Of a stretch of DNA of 64,000 nt, positions 1-7,721 are shown in pieces (the first letter of the stretch is position 1; each line of letters starts with the position of its first letter). The notes beneath the pieces were generated by a model, which worked only from the letters and a program-made list of their open reading frames with translations, was not told the DNA's origin and did no database searches. Source of the DNA: Paenibacillus tengchongensis (lineage in GTDB: Bacteria; Bacillota; Bacilli; Paenibacillales; Paenibacillaceae); contig NZ_WACP01000007.1 of NCBI RefSeq assembly GCF_008973665.1, positions 124,001-188,000 on the forward strand, given 5' to 3'. Position numbers and translations under genes: made by a program.

Positions 1-1056
1 ACAGAATACCAAGAACGCCACGCCTTTGGTACGATTTACGAATCTTTCCTGAAAGACCTACAGAGCGCAGGTAACGCAGGGGAGTTCTATACACCAAGAG
101 CGGTAACCGATTTTATGGTAGAGGTAATTAAACCAATTCTAGGCGAAAAAATTGGGGACTTCGCTTGTGGTACAGGTGGATTCTTAGTTTCTGCTCTAAA
201 TGCCTTAGAGAAGCAGGTTGGAAACTCCCTTGAGAACAAAGAGATCTACAATAACTCTGTTTATGGAGTGGAGAAAAAGGCGCTTCCGCACATCCTATGT
301 ATCACCAACATGCTGTTGCATGATATTGACAACCCCAACATCATTCATGGCAATACGTTAGAAATGGATTACAAGGAATACAGGAAGATGGAGCAGTTTG
401 ATGTGGTTCTTATGAATCCGCCATATGGAGGCAATGAAAAGGATAGCGTTAAAGTCAATTTCCCATCAGACCTTAGAAGCTCTGAGACTGCCGACTTATT
501 CATCAACATCATCATGTACAGACTTAAGAAAAACGGAAGATGTGCCATCATCCTTCCAGATGGATTCCTGTTTGGGACGGATAATGCCAAAGTTAATATT
601 AAAAAGAAATTATTGGGCGAGTTTAATCTTCATACGATTGTGAGGTTACCTCATAGCGTATTTGCTCCCTATACGTCAATTACTACTAATATTTTGTTCT
701 TCGACAACACGCACCCAACCGAGGAAACTTGGTTTTATCGCCTTGATATGCCAAAGGGCTATAAGAACTTCTCAAAGACAAAACCGATGAAATTGGAGCA
801 TTTTGAGCCAGCCTTATCTTGGTGGGATAATCGAGAAGAAATCCAAGTTGATGGATTCCCAAAAGCTAAGAAATATACTGTTAATGAGATAGCAGCCTTG
901 AACTATAACATTGACTTATGCGGTTTTCCGCATGAGGAAGAAGTGATTTTAGAGCCGATGGACTTAATACATCAGTATCAAGAAAAAAGAGCATCACTCA
1001 ATGCTGAAATTGATCATGTGCTAGAGCAGATTACTTCTATGCTTGGAGGTAATTAG
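1..1056 (+). CDS. hsdM: Type I restriction-modification system, DNA methyltransferase subunit HsdM (5' end outside window)
   Basis: This is the C-terminal part of the modification subunit of a type I restriction-modification system, which methylates adenine in the site chosen by HsdS using S-adenosylmethionine. The frame is open from base 1, so the N-terminal helical region is cut off by the window edge. Visible signatures are GEFYTPR just inside the edge, the SAM-binding motif FACGTGGFL (about bases 160-186) and the catalytic N6-adenine motif NPPYGG (about 415-432). The family is usually about 500 residues and 351 are present here. hsdS follows one base after the stop codon, so the two are co-transcribed. 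No hsdR gene is visible; it could lie to the left of the window. Base composition is AT-richer than most of the window, as is common for defence genes. Confidence 0.95.
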   Translation, partial: TEYQERHAFGTIYESFLKDLQSAGNAGEFYTPRAVTDFMVEVIKPILGEKIGDFACGTGGFLVSALNALEKQVGNSLENKEIYNNSVYGVEKKALPHILCITNMLLHDIDNPNIIHGNTLEMDYKEYRKMEQFDVVLMNPPYGGNEKDSVKVNFPSDLRSSETADLFINIIMYRLKKNGRCAIILPDGFLFGTDNAKVNIKKKLLGEFNLHTIVRLPHSVFAPYTSITTNILFFDNTHPTEETWFYRLDMPKGYKNFSKTKPMKLEHFEPALSWWDNREEIQVDGFPKAKKYTVNEIAALNYNIDLCGFPHEEEVILEPMDLIHQYQEKRASLNAEIDHVLEQITSMLGGN

Positions 1057-1057
1057 G

Positions 1058-2542
1058 ATGAATGCACAGGATTTGAAAAACAGCATTCTTCAGCTGGCGG
1101 TTCAAGGAAAGCTGGTTGAACAGAGAGAAGAAGAGGGCAATGCAGAAGAACTGTATCAGCAGACTCAAGAAGAAAAAGCAAAGTTGATTAAGGAAGGCAA
1201 AATTAAGAAGGAAAAACCACTACAAGAAATAACAGAGGATGAAAAACCTTTTGAAATCCCAGAGAGCTGGATGTGGGTGCGATTGGGTACCTTAGCAGAA
1301 TTAATTACTAAAGGCTCATCGCCATCATGGCAAGGTATAAAATATATCGATAAAGGTCTTCTATTTGTAACGAGTGAGAATGTAGGTGTTGAACAAATTC
1401 TGTTAAACAATCCAAAGTATTTGGAAGAAAAGTTTAATGAAATACAAGAACGTTCAATACTTAATAAGGGTGATATTTTAACTAACATTGTTGGTGCTTC
1501 GATTGGAAGGACAGCTGTTTATGATAGAGATGATCTGGCAAATATTAATCAAGCAGTATGTTTAATTCGTTTAATTAATAAAAGTATAACTGGCTATATA
1601 GTGAAATTTTTAAATAGTTACGCGGCGTATAAAATCATGATGAATGATAAAGTTGATACTGCGAGAGCAAATATTAGCCTAGCTAATATTTCGAATTTTA
1701 TCGTCCCCCTTCCCCCACTTGAAGAACAAAAGCGAATTATTGCCAAGATCGAAGAATTAATGCCTTATGTAGAAAAATACGGTGAAGCCCATTCAAAATT
1801 AGAGGTGTTTAATCAAAAGTTTCCAGAGGATATGCAGAAGTCCATTTTGCAATATGCTATCCAAGGAAAATTGGTCGAACAACGAGCAGACGAGGGTACT
1901 GCCGAAGTACTATATCAGCAGATTCAAGAAAAAAAAGCAAAACTGATTAAGGAAGGCAAGTTAAAAAAGGAAAAGCAAATACCAGCAATAACAGTGGACG
2001 AACTACCATTTGATATTCCAGAGAGTTGGAAATGGGTAAGATTGCGTGATTTAGGTTGGTTCAGTAGTGGTAAAACCCCGTCTATGTCTAAAACAGATTA
2101 TTGGGAAAATGGGGATTTTCCTTGGGTAACATCTAAAGATATGAAACGTAAATATATTAACAGCTCTGAAATGAATATAACTCAAAAGGCTGCCAATGAG
2201 ATGACAGTTTATCCAGTTGGAACTTTGTTAATGGTTGTTAGAAGCGGGATATTAAAAAGGCAGCTTCCACTCGCGATATTAACAGTAAATAGTACAATAA
2301 ATCAGGATTTAAAGGCGTTTACTTTGTACGATAGTTCACTCGTTGAGTATGTATATTGCATGCTAAAAGCGATGGAAGTATATATTTTAAAGGAATATAG
2401 AAAGCAGGTAACAACTGTAGACAGTTTAAAATTTGATGAATTTCAAAATATGCCGATTCCAATTCCACCAGTTAAAGAACAAAAACGTATTTTAAGAAGG
2501 TTAGAAGAAGTGCTTCAATATACTCATAACCTGATCAAATGA
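1058..2542 (+). CDS. hsdS: Type I restriction-modification system, specificity subunit HsdS
   Basis: HsdS recognises the split DNA target of the type I complex and directs both methylation and cleavage. The protein (494 residues) has the classical two-half design: a conserved block starting LQLAVQGKLVEQ, a first target-recognition domain, the linker PLPPLEEQKRII, then a second copy of the conserved block starting LQYAIQGKLVEQ, a second recognition domain and IPIPPVKEQKRIL at the end. The ATG at 1058 is chosen because TTGGAGG lies 8 bases upstream; an in-frame TTG at 1043 overlaps that ribosome binding site. The two internal conserved blocks (about 1079-1220 and 1838-1980) are also similar as DNA, so they could support domain exchange. 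A terminator hairpin follows, so hsdS ends the operon. Confidence 0.95.
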   Translation: MNAQDLKNSILQLAVQGKLVEQREEEGNAEELYQQTQEEKAKLIKEGKIKKEKPLQEITEDEKPFEIPESWMWVRLGTLAELITKGSSPSWQGIKYIDKGLLFVTSENVGVEQILLNNPKYLEEKFNEIQERSILNKGDILTNIVGASIGRTAVYDRDDLANINQAVCLIRLINKSITGYIVKFLNSYAAYKIMMNDKVDTARANISLANISNFIVPLPPLEEQKRIIAKIEELMPYVEKYGEAHSKLEVFNQKFPEDMQKSILQYAIQGKLVEQRADEGTAEVLYQQIQEKKAKLIKEGKLKKEKQIPAITVDELPFDIPESWKWVRLRDLGWFSSGKTPSMSKTDYWENGDFPWVTSKDMKRKYINSSEMNITQKAANEMTVYPVGTLLMVVRSGILKRQLPLAILTVNSTINQDLKAFTLYDSSLVEYVYCMLKAMEVYILKEYRKQVTTVDSLKFDEFQNMPIPIPPVKEQKRILRRLEEVLQYTHNLIK

Positions 2543-2600
2543 TAAGGACTAATTCTTTATTAATAGTTTGTTTACAGAATTTAAATCAAGCAAAGCAGAG

Positions 2601-2633
2601 AGATTAGGTACCTTAACCTAATCTTTTTCTTTT
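2601..2633 (+). terminator. Rho-independent terminator after hsdS
   Basis: A 9-bp stem AGATTAGGT/ACCTAATCT (2601-2609 with 2616-2624, 6-base loop) is followed by a T-rich run. It would end the hsdMS transcript. It overlaps the last codons of the convergent aspartic protease gene. Confidence 0.75.
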
Positions 2634-3010
2634 GCCGAATACATAACAAGTTCAGCCAAATCCAGCACCATATTAGCCTTCATCAACAGATCTAACCCAA
2701 ACAGCCCATTGATTGCAAGCTTCTCATGAAGCGATCCAACATCCAGCTTCACATTCTTTATATTAATGTCACCTAACTGAATAGAATCGAATGCTTTACG
2801 GAAGCAGCTTTCTTCCCCGCCGATGCCAAACGCAGTAACAATTTCGTCTCCATTCTCAAAGAAAACACCAACGTCGGCTACAGCATCGGCAGATATTAGG
2901 GTATGGGACGCTCCAGTATCGATGACAAGCTTGTCTATAGTCAGTGGTTGTCCTTTATAAATCAAGGTTAGGGAGGTTTGCAGCAGCCCATCAACATAAT
3001 CAATTTTCAT
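2618..3010 (-). CDS. Retropepsin-like aspartic protease, copy 1
   Basis: A 130-residue protein of the bacterial clan AA aspartic protease (retropepsin-like) type. The catalytic motif DTGASHT sits at residues 31-37 after a hydrophobic strand (LVI), a flap-like segment AFGIGGEE is near residue 60, and a second hydrophobic-Gly motif NGLFGLDLL near residue 103 matches the psi-loop of the fold. Such proteins act as homodimers in which each subunit gives one Asp. There is no signal peptide, so it should be cytoplasmic; its substrate is unknown. It overlaps the upstream partner gene by 11 bases, which implies translational coupling. A close paralogue lies at 7323-7721. This copy keeps the segment that the other has lost and is the more likely active one. 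Confidence 0.8.
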   Translation of the reverse strand: MKIDYVDGLLQTSLTLIYKGQPLTIDKLVIDTGASHTLISADAVADVGVFFENGDEIVTAFGIGGEESCFRKAFDSIQLGDINIKNVKLDVGSLHEKLAINGLFGLDLLMKANMVLDLAELVMYSAKEKD

Positions 3011-3262
3011 GCTGCACGACTCCCCTCAATCCGCGAAGGGCACGAATCTCCACCTTCAGTTCATCGTTTGCAGTATGCGACACGATCACGCCGTCCTTAG
3101 ATTGCAGCAATTCTTTGGTCGCTTCTTGCGGGTCCTGAATAGCACGGATCAGTGCGACTTCGTCAACAAACTTGGTGTTGCCTTCGGTATGTGACGCAAG
3201 GATTTGCAGCTTGACGTATTGATTGGGATAAATCTTCCGAACCTCTTCCCATTGCATGGCTG
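2640..3262 (-). repeat. Direct repeat, copy 1 of the partner-protease operon
   Basis: This segment is strongly similar at DNA level to 7395-7973 and has the same orientation. The similarity covers the ribosome binding site of the partner gene, the whole partner gene and nearly all of the protease gene. The two copies bracket about 4 kb of accessory genes. Recombination between them would delete the spoVR remnant, the small gene pair and the GIY-YIG cassette. Confidence 0.85.
3000..3257 (-). CDS. Conserved protein of unknown function, partner of the aspartic protease (copy 1)
   Basis: An 85-residue soluble protein that I cannot assign to a function. It starts MQWEEVRKIYPNQ and is rich in charged residues, with a predicted alpha/beta pattern and no membrane segment. 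The ATG at 3257 is chosen because GGAGGTG lies 7 bases upstream. Its stop overlaps the protease start by 11 bases. The same gene pair, with the same overlap, recurs at 7711-7968, so the two proteins probably work together, for example as substrate, inhibitor or adaptor of the protease. That role is inference from the conserved pairing only. Confidence 0.7.
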   Translation of the reverse strand: MQWEEVRKIYPNQYVKLQILASHTEGNTKFVDEVALIRAIQDPQEATKELLQSKDGVIVSHTANDELKVEIRALRGLRGVVQHEN

Positions 3263-3309
3263 GCACCTCCAGTTGGGTTTGTCCTTTTATTGTATCAGAT
3301 TATTGGCCA

Positions 3310-4200
3310 TTAAAAAGCTCTCCAAAAACGATGAATATCGTTCCTGGAGAGCCTTTTTGCGTAAGCACCTTGAGGATACGAAGCCCAGCCTTCATTCATG
3401 ATTTTGGTCTCCATCTGCGGCCAGAAGTAGAGCATCTCATCTCGCAGCATCGTCATGATATCGCGCTGCCAATCCTCCAGGGCAGTGGAGTACTGCTGGA
3501 TGAACCAGACGAGGTCTTTTTCCGGCTCAGGGGGGAAGGCCCGCCTGGCGGCAGGGTCCGGGGTCGTGGCGCCAGCATCGGTTTTGTCCAGGTTCCACAG
3601 TTCCTCATAAGGATTCGAAGATGATTTCCCCGGCGGCTGCCCTTTGCGCTCACGCATCTTGGCCTCGAGCAGATCGGCTTTGCCGAGCTTGTGCGGCTGG
3701 ATCAGGCTGGGATCGATATGCTCCTGGATCGCCAGCACGGAATCGATAAAGCTCTCCACCGTGTCGGTACCGTAGGTTACGGTATAATCGGCAATCCGGT
3801 CGGCGGTGGCGGACATGCTCTCGACCATATTGCGGTTGGACCTGGAGAAACGCATATTGTTCTTAAAGAAATCGCAGTGGGCGAGGACATGGGCGACGAT
3901 CAGCTTATTTTGGATCAGGGAATTGCCGTCGAGCAGAAACGCGTAGCAGGGGTTGGAATTAATGACCAGCTCATAGATTTTACTGAGGCCGAAATCGTAC
4001 TGCGACTTCATTTTGTGAAAAGCCTTGCCGAAGCTCCAGTGCCCGAAGCGGGTAGGCATCCCATACGCACCGAATGTATAAATAATATCCGCCGGACAAA
4101 TTTCATAACGCATCGGATAAAAATCCAGCCCGAACCCTGAAGCAATCTCCGTAATTTCGGCAATTGACCGCTCCAGCGCCCGGATTTCATCGCCTGACAA
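3310..4200 (-). pseudogene. spoVR: Truncated SpoVR family protein
   Basis: The N-terminal and central parts match SpoVR, a sporulation protein linked to spore cortex formation: for example [34 protein letters not shown] and MNEGWASY. SpoVR is normally about 460-470 residues and this frame has 296. Right after MNEGWASY, where the family continues with a Trp-His segment, the frame runs into unrelated residues encoded by a terminator hairpin and stops. The simplest reading is a deletion that removed the last third of the gene and joined it to its own terminator. The start is a TTG at 4200 with GGAAGGGG about 10 bases upstream. An intact copy would be expected elsewhere in the genome. YhbH, a family often encoded near SpoVR homologues, is at 45.1-46.2 kb. 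Confidence 0.85.
3312..3358. terminator. Bidirectional terminator, fused to the spoVR remnant
   Basis: The stem GCTCTCCA/TGGAGAGC (3317-3324 with 3345-3352) carries an inner stem AACGAT/ATCGTT and is flanked by AAAAA on the left and TTTTT on the right, so it can work on both strands. The 3' end of the truncated spoVR frame reads through it. Confidence 0.8.
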
Positions 4201-4317
4201 ATGACATCGCCCCTTCCCGTAAAAAGCTCTTGTTCATATATATGGGGAAGATGGGGGGTGTATGATGAAAGGAGACCTGAAGGACTGTTTCCGGCTCGGA
4301 TTATAGAATTTCCAGGA

Positions 4318-4360
4318 TGAACTAAAAAGCCTAATCCATAAGCGTTTATGGGTTAGGCTT
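4318..4360 (-). terminator. Terminator after the small gene pair
   Basis: A near-perfect 15-bp inverted repeat (4327-4341 with 4346-4360, one mismatch) has a four-base loop. On the minus strand it is followed by TTTTT. The stop codon of the 38-residue frame lies inside it. Confidence 0.75.
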
Positions 4361-4462
4361 ATTCTTCATCAATATTCTTGTTGGATCTACTTTGGATTTC
4401 CCCATACGGGCAAGAGCTACCCGAGCATAAGTAGTCCAGAGTACCTTATAACGGTCAGTCAT
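4346..4462 (-). pseudogene. 38-residue frame overlapping the upstream small gene; possible toxin stub
   Basis: This short frame begins MTDRYKVLWTTYARVALARM and overlaps the end of the upstream gene by eight bases (ATGACTGA). That arrangement is typical of toxin-antitoxin pairs, and its N-terminus loosely resembles the first strand and helix of RelE/ParE-like toxins, but such toxins have about 90-110 residues. The frame stops inside the terminator hairpin, as the spoVR remnant does, so it may be a 3'-truncated gene. The resemblance is weak and the call is inference. Confidence 0.35.
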
Positions 4463-4751
4463 TCTGAACCTCTTTCAGTAATTGTGCAAATTCCTCTTCG
4501 CTGTTACTGTATGTGGATATTCCATTTTCACGGTCCCTCTGGGCTTGTCGAAGCTGAGACAGGACATCCTCATCTTTAAATATGGCGGACGTCATTCTTT
4601 TCTTCTGTTCTTCAGTAAATGCAGGCTCATCTTTCCTCTGTAGCGTAACATTAAATCCGAAATTATCCTCGATTAATTGCACCAGATCTTTAAGTTCAAC
4701 ATAAGCTTTGCCCTGAAAGCTTTGCTCCAATTGCTCTTTTGAAATAGACAT
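4455..4751 (-). CDS. Small hypothetical protein, antitoxin-like position
   Basis: A 98-residue, acidic and mostly helical protein beginning MSISKEQLEQ; I do not recognise its family. The ATG at 4751 is preferred because GGCGG lies 7 bases upstream; a GTG nine bases further upstream overlaps this site. A TATAAT hexamer lies about 25-30 bases upstream of the start on the minus strand, but no clear -35 is seen. The C-terminal part is very acidic (a SEEEFAQLLKEVQ-type helix), which is common in antitoxins. It overlaps the 38-residue frame downstream, so a toxin-antitoxin role is possible but not shown. Confidence 0.55.
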   Translation of the reverse strand: MSISKEQLEQSFQGKAYVELKDLVQLIEDNFGFNVTLQRKDEPAFTEEQKKRMTSAIFKDEDVLSQLRQAQRDRENGISTYSNSEEEFAQLLKEVQND

Positions 4752-4869
4752 ACAGTTCACCGCCTGTACGTCATTATATCATAAACCAACAGCAATCTTA
4801 TTGTGTTAAGATTACATTTATTAACACTTGAATTCCTGATTTTCTAGATCTAAAGGGGGGCCAATTTGT

Positions 4870-5513
4870 ATGAGCCAACACTGTTGTGAACTACATGGTA
4901 TAGTCAATAAAATGACTCGACATCACTTTCCCTTCGAGGATAACCTGATCCCCAAAAATGGGGTCTATTTGCTCTTTGAAACGGGGGAATACGGGCATGG
5001 TGCAGACCGGATCGTTCGAGTTGGTACCCACACAGGCCATAATCAACTTAGGTCGCGTTTAAAGCAGCATTTTGTTCAGGAGAACAAGGATAGAAGTATT
5101 TTCCGCAAGAACATTGGTAGGTGCCTACTGAACCGAGACAAAGATCCATACGCAAGTGTATGGGAACTCGATTTTACAACTAGGGAAGCTAAACTTTTAA
5201 TAATGGTCATTTAATAGATCCGGTATATCAGTCAACTATCGAGAGTAGGGTCAGTGATTATATTCAGAAGTATTTCTCATTTTGTGTGCTGGCTATAGAA
5301 GATAAACCTGAGCGCTTATCTTTGGAATCCAGGCTCATATCTACGCTCTCATTATGTGATGAGTGCGCTCCTTCTGTTCAATGGCTTGGGATGTCCTCAC
5401 CCCATGAGAAAATAAGAAGAAGCGGACTTTGGCAAGTGAACGAGTTGTATAAAGAACCATTGAATAACCAGGATTTTGACAGAATCGGGGTAGTAGCCAG
5501 TGAATCGAGATAA
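4870..5513 (+). pseudogene. GIY-YIG domain protein with an internal frameshift
   Basis: The first frame (4870-5214) has GVYLLFETGE at the GIY position, then DRIVRVGTHTG at the YIG-like position and LRSRLKQHF, the layout of GIY-YIG nuclease-fold proteins. The frame then stops, but the -1 frame from about 5193 continues with GHLIDPVYQSTIESRVSDYI and runs to 5513, a sensible C-terminal half. One missing T in the run at 5195-5198 would join both parts into a protein of about 214 residues. I see no slippery heptamer, so this is a frameshift mutation or a sequencing error rather than programmed frameshifting. AAGGGGGG precedes the start. The end overlaps the next gene by 14 bases, so the cassette was translated as a coupled unit. 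Confidence 0.7.
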
Positions 5514-6300
5514 ATCGCTCTGTATTATTCCCTGCGGTGCCGCGAAGATATGGGATAAACAGCCTTCAATTGGACCTGTAGAAGCGCAGAACGTTTATAC
5601 TGGTGTTTTTGCGCTGGCCTGTCAAAGGTATGCTAGAACCTTCTTCGATCATTGGGTGATTCTGTCTGCAAAATATGGTTTTCTATATCCTGAGGATATC
5701 ATTCCAGAGGACTATAACGTGTCCTTCATTAAGCCTTCCAGTGAGACTATTCTTATCGCTCAATTGAAAGAGCAAGCTGAAAGCAAGGGATTATTTAAAT
5801 ATCAGAAGATTACGGTGCTGGGCGGCAAGCACTATGCGGATCGAGCTAAAGCTGTATTTAATCAAGGACAGGAATTGTTCTTTCCTCTAAGCGATTGTAC
5901 GGGGATCGGCTATATGCTGCAAAGGTTGACCCGAGCGTTGGAAGGACAGGAGGCGATCTCTGGAGATTCACTGTTGTCACCATCTGAAGTCATTGTACGG
6001 CCTGCTTTGAAAAAACATAGAGATCAGCCGAAGAATCTTACGGAGAATAACGTTGGGAAATACGTTTCACTTTATCGATATTTACTGGGTACTAAAGGCA
6101 AGCAAGTGATTATGACCATAGACCAAATCGAAGCGATACTAGGTTTCGCACTGCCTGCATCTGCGAGTAAATATCGTCCATGGTGGGCTAATGCGTTGAC
6201 GAATACACAAGCTAAGTCATGGCTGCATGCTGGTTGGGAGGTGGATTCAGTCACGCTTGGAGAAAAGACTGCATTCAGAAAAATAGGTGATGAGGTGTAG
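5500..6300 (+). CDS. DUF6884-like / DUF7662-like two-domain protein
   Basis: A 266-residue soluble protein. The N-terminal half has CIIPCGAAKIWD, then YTGVFALACQRYA and ILSAKYGFLYPEDIIPEDY, which match my recollection of the DUF6884 family, a domain found in phage and defence contexts and thought to be related to nucleobase- or tRNA-modifying enzymes. The C-terminal part (about residues 185-262, with MTIDQIEAILGFALPASA, then RPWWAN and LHAGWEVDSV) resembles DUF7662, often attached to nucleases. The start is GTG at 5500 with GGGG nine bases upstream, overlapping the GIY-YIG gene. The next gene follows after 5 bases. The biochemical activity is unknown; a defence role is inferred from the neighbours. 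Confidence 0.65.
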   Translation: MNRDKSLCIIPCGAAKIWDKQPSIGPVEAQNVYTGVFALACQRYARTFFDHWVILSAKYGFLYPEDIIPEDYNVSFIKPSSETILIAQLKEQAESKGLFKYQKITVLGGKHYADRAKAVFNQGQELFFPLSDCTGIGYMLQRLTRALEGQEAISGDSLLSPSEVIVRPALKKHRDQPKNLTENNVGKYVSLYRYLLGTKGKQVIMTIDQIEAILGFALPASASKYRPWWANALTNTQAKSWLHAGWEVDSVTLGEKTAFRKIGDEV

Positions 6301-6305
6301 CTCTG

Positions 6306-7343
6306 TTGAAAATAGAAATCGGAGAATCCTTGATGCTCTCATGGCTAAGACATGCAAAGAATTGTCAGCTTGTTCAGTTGAACTGGAAGCCATCGGTGAA
6401 GTCGTGGGAAATTTATAACGAGGCCGTTGTCGAAAGTATGATGAAAGATTCAGACCAATACTTTAAAGAGAAATACAGCCTTGATTTGTTTAAACAAAAT
6501 AGTTCTTACACACAGTTGCTTCAACAAGCTGAGATTGATGCATTGGGTATGGAGGTAGGAGGAGCAGGTGGGGTTCTAAATATTTATGGTATAGATGTAG
6601 CTTTTCATGAGAATGGCTTGAATTATGGTTCCAAGGAAGAAACTATTTCCAGAGTGCTGAAGAAAATGATTCGCACTGCTATGGCGATTCATGGCTATTT
6701 CAATTTGAATGCTGGAAATATTATATTTGCTGCTCCCAAAATATATGGTGCAATACGTGAACCGCTGGAGCTCTACATATCCGAACTCCAGGAGCTGTTC
6801 CATGCAAAAGGTTTAGATTTTCGTTTTGAGCTTCTGTGCAATGAAGACTTCAAAGAGAAAATCTTCAATGTGGTTACAGCCTTATCCAATTCTGTGTCAG
6901 ATACTTCGGAGCTGTTTATGCGAAGTATACAGCTGTACAATCTTTTCGCAGAGGATAAGCATCCAGTGAACCTACCGAAATCGCCCTCAGTGCAAACAAA
7001 GAAATTACCTGCCGATTTTAAAGGATCTGAGGAAATAAAGATTGGTGCTTTTGTTAAATCCAGTTTTGAGCGACTGATTGCAGATGATCTATTAACGGAG
7101 CACGAGATTGAGCGGTTGCAGCGACTAGACTACTCGAAGAAAACATTTAATCTCACTTATCCTGTATTGAAGAAGGTCGACCCTACCCTTTCCTTGACCG
7201 AACAGCGGAATATCAACGGACGACCCAGATTCTATGCTGATCCGTATTTAATCTATGGCTATGATTATCTATTATGTAATCATTGGGTGGAGAACTTTAG
7301 CAGGAGTTATTTCGATGCATGGCTAACTACGTTCAAACGGTAG
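6306..7343 (+). CDS. Hypothetical protein with a nuclease-like core (candidate PD-(D/E)XK fold)
   Basis: A 345-residue soluble protein, third in the overlapping cassette. Residues 76-120 carry EIDALG (Glu76, Asp78), then IYGIDVAFHENGLNYG (Asp97, Glu102) and a helix with Lys119-Lys120. This spacing of acidic residues on strands, followed by a Lys-rich helix, looks like a PD-(D/E)XK-type nuclease core, but I cannot prove the fold by eye. The start is a TTG at 6306 with GATGAGGTG about 8 bases upstream. Its 3' end overlaps the convergent protease copy 2 by 21 bases. It has no recognised name and is most likely the effector of the module, which is inference. Confidence 0.6.
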   Translation: MKIEIGESLMLSWLRHAKNCQLVQLNWKPSVKSWEIYNEAVVESMMKDSDQYFKEKYSLDLFKQNSSYTQLLQQAEIDALGMEVGGAGGVLNIYGIDVAFHENGLNYGSKEETISRVLKKMIRTAMAIHGYFNLNAGNIIFAAPKIYGAIREPLELYISELQELFHAKGLDFRFELLCNEDFKEKIFNVVTALSNSVSDTSELFMRSIQLYNLFAEDKHPVNLPKSPSVQTKKLPADFKGSEEIKIGAFVKSSFERLIADDLLTEHEIERLQRLDYSKKTFNLTYPVLKKVDPTLSLTEQRNINGRPRFYADPYLIYGYDYLLCNHWVENFSRSYFDAWLTTFKR

Positions 7344-7721
7344 TAAAGATTTGGTGGGTAAATGTTCTTTTGTTACCAAAAATTGTGACGGGTTTGCCGA
7401 GTACATAACAAGCTCCGCCAAATCCAGCACAATATTAGCCTTCATCAACAGATCTAACCCAAGCAGCCCATTGATTGCAAGCTTCTCATGAAGCGATCCG
7501 ACATCCAGCTTAACATTCTCTATATTAATGTCACCTAACTGAACAGATTCAATCTCGTCCCCATTCTCAAAGAAAACACCAACGTCGGCTACAGCATCAG
7601 CAGATAACAGGGTGTGAGACGCTCCGGTATCTATGACAAGTTTGTCTATAGTCAGAGCTTGTCCTTTATAATTCAAGGTAAGGGAAGTTTGCAGTAACCC
7701 ATCGACGTAATCAATTCTCAT
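7323..7721 (-). CDS. Retropepsin-like aspartic protease, copy 2 (internal deletion)
   Basis: A 132-residue paralogue of the protease at 2618-3010. It keeps the catalytic DTGASHT (residues 31-37) and the NGLLGLDLL motif. The 18-residue stretch that in copy 1 contains the flap-like AFGIGGEE segment is replaced by a single Glu, a net in-frame loss of 17 residues (51 bases). The C-terminus diverges after VMYSA and runs on for about 24 unrelated residues. The start at 7721 is placed by alignment with copy 1 and the same 11-base overlap with its partner. Loss of the flap suggests it may be inactive or altered. Confidence 0.75.
   Translation of the reverse strand: MRIDYVDGLLQTSLTLNYKGQALTIDKLVIDTGASHTLLSADAVADVGVFFENGDEIESVQLGDINIENVKLDVGSLHEKLAINGLLGLDLLMKANIVLDLAELVMYSANPSQFLVTKEHLPTKSLLPFERS

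Noticed and set aside
5186..5200. Programmed -1 frameshifting in the GIY-YIG gene
   Set aside because: The zero-frame codons at the T-run do not form an X-XXY-YYZ slippery heptamer and no pseudoknot was evident; a one-base loss explains the data better.
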